Shown here in pieces: positions 24,421 through 32,081 of a stretch of 64,000 bases of DNA. Positions within the stretch are counted from its first letter, which is position 1, and each line of letters opens with the position of its first letter. Source of the DNA: an uncultured Clostridia bacterium (GTDB lineage: Bacteria > Bacillota > Clostridia > Oscillospirales > Ruminococcaceae); assembly GCA_947625155.1 (NCBI GenBank), contig CANQNG010000006.1, positions 50,052-114,051 on the forward strand. Reading direction: 5' to 3'. The translations under genes were made by a program, and so were the position numbers. Under the pieces are notes generated by a model that was not told the DNA's origin, made no database searches, and saw only the letters and a list, made by a program, of their open reading frames with translations.

Positions 24421-24753
24421 GTGTCGCAATACCCGAACCAGAATTTCAACGCCATGCGGCAGGATGCCATCCGCCGTTCCCGTGAAATGCAGCGCCGTGC
24501 CCAGCCTGCTCCGCCTGCCTACACACCGCCCGACCCGGAACCGTATCACCCCCCCATGCCAGATGATCCCGCACCCGGACCAGCTCCGCCGCCGGAGCAT
24601 TCTTCTTTGCAGGGGCTGATCCCGGAGGAGCTGCATTCCTTGCTTTCAGACTGGGACGGGGAAAAATTAGCGCTTGCGGCGCTGCTGTACCTCTTATACA
24701 AGGAGGGGGCAGATGGCAGCCTGCTGCTGGCGCTTGCCTACATTCTGCTATAA
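24421..24753 (+). CDS. conserved clostridial protein, Pro-rich with hydrophobic C-terminus
   Basis: A 110-residue protein with GTG start 24421 behind AAAGGAGTG. Basic N-terminus, a proline-rich middle (about 29-58), and a short conserved C-terminal module DWDGEKLALAALLYLLYKEG followed by ADGSLLLALAYILL, which is known to me as a recurrent end of small clostridial proteins. Function unknown. Confidence 0.68.
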   Translation: MSQYPNQNFNAMRQDAIRRSREMQRRAQPAPPAYTPPDPEPYHPPMPDDPAPGPAPPPEHSSLQGLIPEELHSLLSDWDGEKLALAALLYLLYKEGADGSLLLALAYILL

Positions 24754-24771
24754 AACAAAGGAGGAAACATC

Positions 24772-25032
24772 ATGGAATTCTTACAGGAAAACTGCTATCT
24801 GCTGCTCTGGAGCTTGGGGATACTCTGTGCGGTGCTGTTCTATATGCGCCACCGGAAGCGTATCCGGGCATTTCTGCTTGGTGCTGTCACGGGGCTGACG
24901 GCACTGGTGCTGCTGCATTTTTACGGGGGTGCGGTCGGTTTCACGCCGACGCTCTGCATGACCAATCTCATCCTGTCGGGCATATTTGGTGTGCCGGGGG
25001 TCGCGCTGATCGCCATGGGACAGCTTTTTTAG
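24772..25032 (+). CDS. BofA-like membrane protein (pro-sigma-K processing inhibitor family)
   Basis: An 86-residue protein with two or three membrane helices; the C-terminal stretch VGFTPTLCMTNLILSGIFG followed by VPGVALIAMGQLF matches the conserved end of BofA (GxP-N...ILGxPGVxL). In Bacillus BofA inhibits the SpoIVFB protease that activates sigma-K in the mother cell. It is the last gene of a four-gene block and no other sporulation protease gene is nearby, so its partner is unknown. Confidence 0.72.
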   Translation: MEFLQENCYLLLWSLGILCAVLFYMRHRKRIRAFLLGAVTGLTALVLLHFYGGAVGFTPTLCMTNLILSGIFGVPGVALIAMGQLF

Positions 25033-25060
25033 CAGGAAAGGACAAGCCCATAAAACGAAA

Positions 25061-25085
25061 ACCGGAGGACAGACTGCCCTCCGGT
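25061..25085. terminator. terminator between the BofA-like gene and rplL
   Basis: Perfect 8-bp stem ACCGGAGG/CCTCCGGT. On the minus strand it is followed by TTTCGTTTTAT, so it ends rplJL; it may also serve the convergent plus-strand genes. Confidence 0.78.
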
Positions 25086-25102
25086 CTATGTCAGACGGGA
25101 AC

Positions 25103-25474
25103 TTACTTGAGCTCGATAGTTGCGCCAGCTTCTTCCAGCTTTGCCTTGAGTTCCTCAGCCTCAGCCTTGGAAACGCCCTCTTTCAGGGTCTTGGGAGCGC
25201 CCTCAACGACTTCCTTCGCTTCCTTCAGACCCAGACCAAGTACTTCCTTGACAGCCTTGATAACGCCCATCTTCTTGTCGCCAAAGGATGCCAGAACAAC
25301 GTCAAACTCCGTCTTTTCCTCAGCAGCGGCAGCTGCACCGCCTGCTGCGGGAGCAGCTGCAACAGCAGCTGTTACGCCGAACTCTTCCTGAATTGCCTCT
25401 ACCAGTTCAGCCAATTCGAGAACAGAAAGAGCCTTGATCTCTTCGATAAACTTCAATGTTTTCTCAGATGCCAT
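25103..25474 (-). CDS. rplL: ribosomal protein bL12 (L7/L12)
   Basis: A 123-residue stalk protein: N-terminal dimerisation helices, an Ala/Gly-rich hinge ([13 protein letters not shown]) and the C-terminal factor-binding domain with KTEFDVVL and [18 protein letters not shown] 25474 has AAAGGAG upstream. Transcribed with rplJ from the L10 leader. Confidence 0.97.
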   Translation of the reverse strand: MASEKTLKFIEEIKALSVLELAELVEAIQEEFGVTAAVAAAPAAGGAAAAAEEKTEFDVVLASFGDKKMGVIKAVKEVLGLGLKEAKEVVEGAPKTLKEGVSKAEAEELKAKLEEAGATIELK

Positions 25475-25562
25475 GATAATGATCTCCTTTTCAAATTGAT
25501 TTAAGCGGCACACTGACGCAGTACCCTGCGGACAGTCGATCCTGTCATGTCAGGCTGCATTT

Positions 25563-26066
25563 TCAGGCAGCTTCGCCGTTCTTGTCGACGATCGCCTGCA
25601 GCAGTGCAGCGAGCTTCTGGATCGGACCCTGCAAAGAGCCGACGAGCTGTGCGAGCAGCACGTCCTTCGACGGGATCTTGGACAGGGCAATGACCTTTGC
25701 CTCGTCGTAATACTCGCCGTCCACGCAGCCAGCCTTGAGCTTGAACGTCTCGGACTTCTCGGCAAATTCGCCCAAAATACGTGCCGGCGCTGTCTGATCA
25801 TCGGTCGAGATAGCAATGGCAGTCGTACCGTTCAGTACCTCGTCATAGTCCTCCATACCGAGTTCGTGCAGCGCACGCTTGAGCATGGTGTTCTTTTCCA
25901 CGAAATACTCCACATTTGCTTCACGCAGGCTGCGGCGCAGTGTGGTATCGTCTGCTACGGTGATCCCCTTGTAGTCCACCAGCACGAAAGAAGCAGCACC
26001 CTTGAGCTTTTCCGTGAGTTCCTGTACTCTGGCAGCTTTGCTTGCAAGAATACTTGCACTTGGCAT
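25563..26066 (-). CDS. rplJ: ribosomal protein uL10
   Basis: A 167-residue protein: ASFVLVDYKGITVADDTTLRR and VEKNTMLKRAL are L10 hallmarks, with the C-terminal helix that binds L12 dimers (QKLAALLQAIVDK). GGAGGTG SD upstream of ATG 26066. The preceding leader suggests autogenous control. Confidence 0.96.
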   Translation of the reverse strand: MPSASILASKAARVQELTEKLKGAASFVLVDYKGITVADDTTLRRSLREANVEYFVEKNTMLKRALHELGMEDYDEVLNGTTAIAISTDDQTAPARILGEFAEKSETFKLKAGCVDGEYYDEAKVIALSKIPSKDVLLAQLVGSLQGPIQKLAALLQAIVDKNGEAA

Positions 26067-26102
26067 TTACATTCACCTCCGATGTCTGATATATCGTATC
26101 GG

Positions 26103-26222
26103 GAGAAACAAAACGCTCTCCTTGTTCACACAGGGAGAGCATGGAATATGCATACACACATCACATCTGCACTCCTCGGCTGGATTTACGGCATATGCCA
26201 CCAGCTGTCTTTAGAATACGAC
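26103..26222 (-). promoter_or_regulatory. L10 leader with attenuator
   Basis: Minus-strand leader of rplJL. It contains AGACAGCTGGTGGC and, 20 bases on, CCAGCCGAGGAGTGCAGA, the paired core of the L10 leader that binds the L10-L12 complex, followed by a terminator hairpin GCTCTCC/GGAGAGC (26115-26121, 26134-26140) and a GTTTTGTTT run. The usual model is that excess L10(L12)4 stabilises the core and favours termination. Confidence 0.8.
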
Positions 26223-26228
26223 TTTACT

Positions 26229-26257
26229 AGTATAGCATATTTTTTGACGTTTGTCAA
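26229..26257 (-). promoter_or_regulatory. rplJL promoter
   Basis: TTGACA (26252-26257), 17-base spacer, TATACT (26229-26234) on the minus strand, with TGC directly before the -10 box. Confidence 0.88.
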
Positions 26258-26304
26258 GGGGTTTTTTCAAAAAAATTGCATCCGGGCTTCGGGAGATATA
26301 AAGG

Positions 26305-26400
26305 GGAAGCGTCACGCTGCCCCCATCCCCCCGACCCCCTTCTCCAAGGGGAAGGGGGCTATGTTGCGGGGGCTTCGCCCCCTGCACCCCCTCTTGCCGG
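26305..26400. repeat. GC-rich palindromic intergenic sequence
   Basis: Lies behind the ABC-2 permease stop. It contains GCGGGGGC-TTC-GCCCCCTGC-like and CCCCCTTC/GAAGGGGG-like hairpins in tandem. No T run follows. It resembles the GC-rich palindromic fillers often seen between genes in this family. No second copy is in the window. Confidence 0.4.
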
Positions 26401-26406
26401 TGCCGG

Positions 26407-27042
26407 TCAGAATTCTTTTTTCTCTATCCACACATAACTCATCACAAACGCCCCGATGCTGAGCAAGATCAGAAATATCCCGCCCGCAAAGCTGATCCAC
26501 ATCTGCTTGAAATGCAGCGACAAAAACACCATCAGTCCGGCGAATGCGATGATACCGAACAAGATCGGGATTATCAGCATGGATGCCGTCCGGGAATTGA
26601 ACCGGATCGCCAACGCTGCCGTCCAGATATTATAGACCAGTGCCATCAGCAGCATGATCACCGTCTCCACAAGGAACTCCATCAGCATGAAAGTGTTTCC
26701 GACAGAGATCCATGAGACCAACAAATTGACCGCCAGCCCCGGCAACGTCAGTATCAGCAGCGTGATCAGCATATACAGATACCGGGCAGAGACATACTGC
26801 TTCCGGGTGGCAGGGGTGACGAAGGCATACTGCATAAATGTACTTGTATCGTCAAAGTAGAACGTGTTCCGGAACGTGGTGACACTGGTAACAAAGGCGA
26901 GCACAGCCGGATAGATCGAGAACATGGAGTCTTCCGGGGTGGTCGTGATGCCGGAGATCACAGCAAGCAAAATAATGAGCACCAGCGACGGCAGCAAAGT
27001 CTTTTGGACAAGGCGGATGTCTTTCAGGATCAGGCTTTTCAT
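26407..27042 (-). CDS. ABC-2 type transporter permease
   Basis: A 211-residue protein with six membrane helices. It starts MKSLILKDIRLVQKTLLPSL and has a FYFDDTSTFMQYAFVTPATR loop that is typical of YtrC/ABC2_membrane_2 permeases. ATG overlaps the stop of the ATPase gene (ATGA). It forms an ABC transporter with the upstream ATPase; by family such GntR-ATPase-permease units respond to cell-wall antibiotics or envelope stress, but the substrate is unknown. Confidence 0.85.
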   Translation of the reverse strand: MKSLILKDIRLVQKTLLPSLVLIILLAVISGITTTPEDSMFSIYPAVLAFVTSVTTFRNTFYFDDTSTFMQYAFVTPATRKQYVSARYLYMLITLLILTLPGLAVNLLVSWISVGNTFMLMEFLVETVIMLLMALVYNIWTAALAIRFNSRTASMLIIPILFGIIAFAGLMVFLSLHFKQMWISFAGGIFLILLSIGAFVMSYVWIEKKEF

Positions 27043-27899
27043 TGTGCAGTTCCTCCTTTTACATAAAGCAGCATGATCTCATCGATGGTCGGGCGGTCAA
27101 AGGTGCAGTCCGGGTATTTTTCCTGCAAATGTACCCCGTCCGGCAGCAGGACTTCATACTGAAAGTCCATTTTCCGCCAGACTGCGCCGTTTTCCTCCCG
27201 GAGTTTCTGAAACGCAGCCTCCCCGCAGCGCACGATGCGGAATTCGTCCCGCAGCATGTCTTTCGGGTGGGTGAACTGCACTTTCCCCTCGTGCAGGAAC
27301 GTCACATAGTCGGCGACCTTTTCCAGATCTGCCGTGATGTGCGTGGAAAGCAAGATACCGTTCGTTTCGTCCTGTACAAAGTCTAAGAACACTTCCATCA
27401 GGTCGTCCCGTGCGATCGGGTCAAGCCCTGCGGTCGGTTCGTCTAAGATCAGCAGCTTTGCCCCGTGAGAAAGCGCACAGGCAATGCCGAGCTTCATCTG
27501 CATCCCCTTGGAAAAGCCCTTGACGGCTTCCTTTTCGGGCAGGGAAAAGCGCTCCAGATACCGGCTGTAGCACGCACTGTCCCAGTTCCGGTACAATCCT
27601 TCGTGCAGTTTCCCGATCTGTACTGCCGTGAACGTCTCCGGGAAGTGCAGGGCATCGAACACCACGCCGATCTGTTCCATCTGTGCCTTGTCATTCACGT
27701 TAAGGGGCTTGCCGTTGTAAAAGATCTCCCCCGCATCCCGTTTCACAAGACCGAGCATCCATTTGATGAGCGTGCTCTTGCCAGCGCCGTTTTCCCCGAT
27801 CAAGCCCATGATGCACCCCTGCGGGAGCGCAAGGCTCACATTATCCAGCCGGAATCTGCCATAGTCCTTGACAGCGCCGGAAACTTTCAGAATATCCAT
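27039..27899 (-). CDS. ABC transporter ATPase (YtrB-like)
   Basis: A 286-residue ATPase: Walker A GENGAGKST, signature GFSKGMQMKL, Walker B KLLILDEPTAGLD, H-loop LLSTHI, and a C-terminal accessory region of about 70 residues. ATG 27899 is one base after the gntR stop and lies within its end region; the much longer open frame upstream is antisense-like and antiparallel to nothing useful, and has no SD. Middle gene of the ytrABC-like operon. Confidence 0.9.
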   Translation of the reverse strand: MDILKVSGAVKDYGRFRLDNVSLALPQGCIMGLIGENGAGKSTLIKWMLGLVKRDAGEIFYNGKPLNVNDKAQMEQIGVVFDALHFPETFTAVQIGKLHEGLYRNWDSACYSRYLERFSLPEKEAVKGFSKGMQMKLGIACALSHGAKLLILDEPTAGLDPIARDDLMEVFLDFVQDETNGILLSTHITADLEKVADYVTFLHEGKVQFTHPKDMLRDEFRIVRCGEAAFQKLREENGAVWRKMDFQYEVLLPDGVHLQEKYPDCTFDRPTIDEIMLLYVKGGTAQ

Positions 27900-27900
27900 G

Positions 27901-28281
27901 TTAGTCCTCCTCGTAGAACAGGTGCAGCAGTTCCTGCAATTTGGCGAGCGGGATGCCGCAAGCCCTGCCCGTTTCCGCAGCTTTCCGGAGAAATTCCTCC
28001 GTCTGCCGCTGCTGCTCTTCCTGATACAGTATCTTTCCGCCGGCAGAGATGAAACTCCCCCTGCCGACCGTTGTCTCCACAAATCCGTCCCTTTGCAGCT
28101 CCTCATAGGCACGCTGCACGGTGATGACGCTGATGTGCAGCGATCTCGCCAGTGACCGCATGGACGGGATGGGGTCGCCCTGCTGCAGCTCCCCCCGCAC
28201 GACCTTTGCCTTGATCTGTGAGGTGATCTGCTCGTAAATGGGCACATTCGTATTGGTGCTGATGATGATCTCCAGCTGCAA
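27901..28281 (-). CDS. GntR family regulator, YtrA type
   Basis: A 126-residue regulator with winged helix at residues 10-75 (YEQITSQIKAKVVRGEL ... SMRSLARSLHISVITVQRAY) and the short YtrA-type effector/dimer tail rather than a FadR or HutC domain. Start TTG 28281, chosen because GGGAGGTG lies five bases upstream. It most likely represses its own operon through the palindrome at 28308-28328. Confidence 0.88.
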   Translation of the reverse strand: MQLEIIISTNTNVPIYEQITSQIKAKVVRGELQQGDPIPSMRSLARSLHISVITVQRAYEELQRDGFVETTVGRGSFISAGGKILYQEEQQRQTEEFLRKAAETGRACGIPLAKLQELLHLFYEED

Positions 28282-28307
28282 ACCAACACCTCCCTTTCTT
28301 GCGCAAG

Positions 28308-28328
28308 TGTACTTATCCGGTAAGTACA
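28308..28328. promoter_or_regulatory. operator palindrome of the ytr-like operon
   Basis: Perfect inverted repeat with arms TGTACTTA and TAAGTACA and a 5-base centre. It lies directly downstream of the -10 box, covering the expected transcription start, and just before the SD of the GntR gene; a repressor bound here would block transcription. Confidence 0.72.
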
Positions 28329-28356
28329 TTATAGCACATTGCAGCACACTTGTCAA
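28328..28356 (-). promoter_or_regulatory. promoter of the gntR-ABC operon
   Basis: Consensus TTGACA (28351-28356), 17-base spacer, TATAAT (28328-28333) preceded by TGC. Confidence 0.88.
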
Positions 28357-28367
28357 CCCCTTTTTTC

Positions 28368-28413
28368 AAAAAAAGAAAAAAAGATCCCGCCGGCTCGCAA
28401 AAAGCCGACGGGA
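28368..28413 (-). terminator. terminator of the dockerin gene
   Basis: Stem of 12 pairs, arms at 28384-28395 and 28402-28413 (GTCCCGTCGGCT with AGCCGGCGGGAT), followed on the minus strand by CTTTTTTTCTTTTTTT (28368-28383). Confidence 0.85.
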
Positions 28414-28430
28414 CTTGTTTCTGTGATCCG

Positions 28431-29195
28431 TCACAGACTTAAAAGCTTGTGTTTCAGGAGCGCAAGGTCGAACACATCCACCACGCCGTCCTCGTTCAGA
28501 TCGCCGGAAAGATCGGCATAGCTGACGGATGCGGCATCTCCCAGCACATAACGGTTCAGCAGCACGCAGTCTGCCATATTCAGAGCGCCGTCAAGGTTCG
28601 TATCCCCAGTGTTGAGCAGACTAATATCCAGCTCAATATCATACAGTGCCCCGACAGCCCGTTTATGCTCATCAAAATCAGCCTGTTCTACTGTCATCTG
28701 CGTGCGGATGACATCCTTGAACGCATCCCCGAAGATCGTGATACCGTTGCCGACATAGGTGAACTGCAAATTGGTATAACCGTCATCCATAACACAAGAA
28801 TAATATGCCGGGTAACTTGCGGTAGCCTCCCACATACCGTTTACTGCCAACAGATCACCGATCTCCAATGCCCTGTCCACACTTCCACGATAGATCACGC
28901 CAATGTCATGATCCTCATTGATGGAAGAAACGACATACCCGATGATCTTTTCATTGGGATCTCCCCACTCATAGTGATACCCGATCACCATGAAATCTGC
29001 ATCTACAAGGTCGGAGGTCAATGTCATGCCGCCCAGACCAGTAAAACCAATATATGGTGAATACATGAACGTATCTGTTGTGATCGTCAAAGAGGAAACT
29101 TCATCTTCCGTCAGTGCAGATGCCGGCAGAGCTGCCAACATACCTGTCAGACACATTGCCGCTGTTACAGCAGCGAATAAACGTTTTTTCATCAT
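28431..29195 (-). CDS. secreted protein with C-terminal type I dockerin
   Basis: A 254-residue exported protein. Signal peptide at 1-28 (MMKKRLFAAVTAAMCLTGML, then AALPASA|L). Residues about 29-190 form a domain I do not recognise. The C-terminus is a dockerin with two calcium-loop repeats, DTNLDGALNMAD at about 202-213 and DLNEDGVVDVFD at about 232-243, each followed by a helix. Dockerins bind cohesins on scaffoldins, so this protein is probably attached to a cellulosome-like complex or cell-surface anchor. No carbohydrate-active enzyme domain is evident. Two consecutive ATGs (29195, 29192) fit the GGAGGTG SD. It is monocistronic with its own promoter and terminator. Confidence 0.85.
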   Translation of the reverse strand: MMKKRLFAAVTAAMCLTGMLAALPASALTEDEVSSLTITTDTFMYSPYIGFTGLGGMTLTSDLVDADFMVIGYHYEWGDPNEKIIGYVVSSINEDHDIGVIYRGSVDRALEIGDLLAVNGMWEATASYPAYYSCVMDDGYTNLQFTYVGNGITIFGDAFKDVIRTQMTVEQADFDEHKRAVGALYDIELDISLLNTGDTNLDGALNMADCVLLNRYVLGDAASVSYADLSGDLNEDGVVDVFDLALLKHKLLSL

Positions 29196-29263
29196 ACAAC
29201 ACCTCCAGTAAAATGTACATTTTTCCTCTTTCCGTATCGGCAAGCTGCTACTTACCTATTCTT

Positions 29264-29292
29264 ATCATACACCATGATGAATGATTTGTCAA
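29264..29292 (-). promoter_or_regulatory. promoter of the dockerin gene
   Basis: TTGACA (29287-29292), 17-base spacer, TATGAT (29264-29269) on the minus strand. Confidence 0.75.
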
Positions 29293-29312
29293 TATTTTTG
29301 TGGAAATTTAGG

Positions 29313-29328
29313 CGTTTTGCACAAAACG
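29313..29328. promoter_or_regulatory. 16-base perfect palindrome upstream of the dockerin promoter
   Basis: CGTTTTGCACAAAACG lies about 20 bases upstream of the -35 box and 47 bases behind tyrA. It has no T run on either side, which argues against a terminator, so it could be a regulator-binding site. Confidence 0.35.
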
Positions 29329-29375
29329 GGGGGGGTAAATTGGCGATGTTTTCCAGATCTCACCTGTCGTGCCGT

Positions 29376-30257
29376 TCAGTCCAGCTTTCTGTCCGTCAGG
29401 TCGATCACAGCCGGGGCGTTCCGGCGGTTCTGCAAATTCTGTTCCTTGCGCAGTCTGCCCGTCTGTATCAGCGCATGCACCCGTTCGGCATCCCCGGCAG
29501 CAAGGGCTTCCCGGTATTCTCCTAAGTGTTCCATGAGGATGTCCAGTTCCTTGAGCAGACTCTCCCGGTTCTCCATGAAGAGATCCGTCCACATCGTCTC
29601 GTTCATGGTCGCAATGCGTGTCATATCGTGGAAACTGCCCCCCGAAAAGCCGCATTCCAGCTCGATCACAGGGCTTTTCACATAGGAGCTTGACACCACG
29701 TGCGCAAGCTGTGACGTGTAGGCGATCATGCGGTCGTGCATTTCCGGGGTGGTGATGACGAACCGCCGGAAACCGATCTGATGCGCCAGATTCTGCACCT
29801 GCGCAATGACATATTTCGGGGTGTCTGCCGTGGGGGTCATAATGAAATTCGCCCCCTGATACAGCCCCTCGTCCGAAACATCGTAGCCTGCCTTTTCCTT
29901 GCCTGCCATGGGGTGCGTACTCAGGTAGTGAACGCCCTTTGCGGCACAGCACTTTGTCAGCACTTCCGGGATATCCTTTTTGACACCGCTCACGTCAATG
30001 ACGATCGTGCCCTCGGACATGGTCTCCAGCCGCTGTTCCACCCAGTCCCGGATCTGTGCCGGGTACAGGCAGACGATGATCATGTCAGATCCGCTGCAAT
30101 CCTGCTCCACAATGCCGTCTATCACGTGTTCTTCCAGTGCCCGCTGTGCCGTAGCAAGTGTCCTGTTCCAGCCAAAAACGCTGTGTTCCGTGTAGGCGTG
30201 GAGCGCCTTGCAGATCGAACCGCCGATCAGCCCCAGCCCGGCAACCAGTATTTTCAT
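29376..30257 (-). CDS. tyrA: prephenate dehydrogenase
   Basis: A 293-residue enzyme of tyrosine synthesis: NAD-binding GLGLIGGSICKAL at residues 7-19, conserved STHPMAGKEKAGY, TPEMHDRMIAYTSQLAHVV and GGSFHDMTRIA. Converts prephenate to 4-hydroxyphenylpyruvate. ATG 30257 has AAAGGAG upstream; the in-frame ATG at 30293 would overlap the previous gene's end without an SD. Last gene of a six-gene run that begins at 35479. It lacks a chorismate mutase or ACT extension. Confidence 0.94.
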   Translation of the reverse strand: MKILVAGLGLIGGSICKALHAYTEHSVFGWNRTLATAQRALEEHVIDGIVEQDCSGSDMIIVCLYPAQIRDWVEQRLETMSEGTIVIDVSGVKKDIPEVLTKCCAAKGVHYLSTHPMAGKEKAGYDVSDEGLYQGANFIMTPTADTPKYVIAQVQNLAHQIGFRRFVITTPEMHDRMIAYTSQLAHVVSSSYVKSPVIELECGFSGGSFHDMTRIATMNETMWTDLFMENRESLLKELDILMEHLGEYREALAAGDAERVHALIQTGRLRKEQNLQNRRNAPAVIDLTDRKLD

Positions 30258-30279
30258 AGTCGTATGCTCCTTTCGCAGG

Positions 30280-32061
30280 TCACTGTGCGGCATTCACCAG
30301 CCGGGTGATACGGTAGCCGTCACCGTCTTTTTGCAGTGTCGCCTGCATGGTTTTTTCGTTGTCTGTCCCGAACTTTCCGGCATGCTCCTGCCACTGTGCC
30401 GTGTCGCTCCGGTAATGCACCGTTACGGTATAGATATCACCGCTGCGCCGTATCTCCTCCGCCTCCGGGGCGTAGGAAAAGATCACCGGAGAATCTGTGA
30501 CATTATAGCAGCCGTTCTCGCTGTCATAGTAAAATGTCTCACCTGCCGCATAGAGCATTCCCTCTGGCGTATAGCTCACACCGAACATTTTTTCTGCCCG
30601 TGCTGTCACATCCGCTTCCGGAATGGTCAGCATCCCAAAGTCTGCCGTATAGCCGGACAGATCGTCATACATCAAAATATCCATCATCGCTGCCGCAAGC
30701 GCATTGTCCGCCGGCAGTTCTGCCGCTTCTTCAAAGGCGGGCAAGTCCACCACGACTGCCGGGTACAGCGCATCCTCGATCTCCTCACGCAGAGAGCTGC
30801 CGCCGATAAAGCCCCTTGTCCAGCCGATCCCGGCTATCACAAGGGTCACAAGCCCCACAGCCGCCAGCCCGAAGCACACCAGCCCGGCAATGAAATAGGT
30901 GTTCCGTTTCAGGAAATGCGTCCGGGGCGTTTCATCGGGTCCGGGCATCGGTTCAGCCCGTATCTCGGCAAGCTCGTCTGCCGTTTCGTCAAGCGCTTCC
31001 TGCCAGACGCTCCGGAGCTTCTTCTCCGGCTGCGGCAGGGGCGGGAGCAGCGGTCCTTCCTGCGGGGCAGGTGCTTCCGGCTCTTCCTGCTGTGCGGGGA
31101 TCCCCGGCTCTTCCCGGAAATACCGTCCGCCATACGCTTCAGGCAGCACTGCTTCGGCTATGTCATCTTCCGGGAACGTTTCCGCCGGGTCTGCCCCGGC
31201 ATCTTCCTGCTCCGCATCTTCTGTCGTATGCTGTTTCCGCTGCCGGAAACGCCCGAACAGTGAGGGCTTTCTCGGCGGTTCTGCCGGTTCGGCAAGGTGC
31301 CGCAGCCGGGGCGCAGCCTTCGGCTCTGGCGGAACAGTCGGCTCGTCCGGCAGACGTTCTTCCGGTACAGCTTCCTCATTCTCCGGCTCTCCGGACTTCC
31401 GCAGAAAGCGGAAAAGCCCCTTTTGGACTGGCTTTTCTGCCATGTCCGCTTCCTTCTCCGCTGCTGCGGGAGTTTCCTGCGCCGGCGCTTCCGGCAGCAC
31501 AGGCGCAGAGATCTCCTGTGCGGCTTCTTCCTCAGCTCTGCGGCGCATCTGCTCCCGTATCAGTTCCGCACGGGAACGCACCTGTTCCTCTCGTTTCGTA
31601 TCGACTGCCACAGATGTCTGCCGCCGAACAACAGGCGGCAGTGTCCCGGGATCCGTGCTGCGTGAACGGCTCTGTTCCGGCACGATCGGCACGGCTCTCG
31701 GCTTGCGGCGGCGCTTGGGCTGATCCTTCCGGGCAGCATGGATCTGGCTGGGTCTGCGGTCGGGATCGGGCTTGGGGAGGGTATCTTCCTCCAGCTTGTC
31801 CCGCATCCGGACAGCCGTGTCCGGGGATGGCTCGTCCGTGAAATGGCTCACCGGCGGCGGCACGACCACGGGCGCATGCCGGGGTGCAGGGATCTCCCGC
31901 TTAGGTGGCTCGGCTGGCGGTTCATAGGCATCATCCACGTGCTGCCCGATCTCCTCTGCCCGCCGGAGCGCTTCTTCACTGGCAGGCGGTTCGGTATGCA
32001 GGGGCTTGCGCTCCTTTTCCTGTAAAAGGCTGTTCAGCAGGGCATCTATTTCTCTGTCCAT
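30280..32061 (-). CDS. large single-span membrane protein with disordered cytoplasmic region
   Basis: A 593-residue protein of unknown function. Residues 1-385 are highly charged and rich in P, E, A and R (probably disordered, cytoplasmic), with two basic-aromatic patches KGLFRFLRKSGEP and KPSLFGRFRQRKQ. One membrane helix at about 388-412 is followed by an extracellular domain of about 180 residues with tyrosine-rich strands. Its place between proA and tyrA is probably positional. It is not a known sensor kinase or PBP. Confidence 0.72.
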   Translation of the reverse strand: MDREIDALLNSLLQEKERKPLHTEPPASEEALRRAEEIGQHVDDAYEPPAEPPKREIPAPRHAPVVVPPPVSHFTDEPSPDTAVRMRDKLEEDTLPKPDPDRRPSQIHAARKDQPKRRRKPRAVPIVPEQSRSRSTDPGTLPPVVRRQTSVAVDTKREEQVRSRAELIREQMRRRAEEEAAQEISAPVLPEAPAQETPAAAEKEADMAEKPVQKGLFRFLRKSGEPENEEAVPEERLPDEPTVPPEPKAAPRLRHLAEPAEPPRKPSLFGRFRQRKQHTTEDAEQEDAGADPAETFPEDDIAEAVLPEAYGGRYFREEPGIPAQQEEPEAPAPQEGPLLPPLPQPEKKLRSVWQEALDETADELAEIRAEPMPGPDETPRTHFLKRNTYFIAGLVCFGLAAVGLVTLVIAGIGWTRGFIGGSSLREEIEDALYPAVVVDLPAFEEAAELPADNALAAAMMDILMYDDLSGYTADFGMLTIPEADVTARAEKMFGVSYTPEGMLYAAGETFYYDSENGCYNVTDSPVIFSYAPEAEEIRRSGDIYTVTVHYRSDTAQWQEHAGKFGTDNEKTMQATLQKDGDGYRITRLVNAAQ

Positions 32062-32081
32062 TGTCTGTCTCCTGTATCTGT

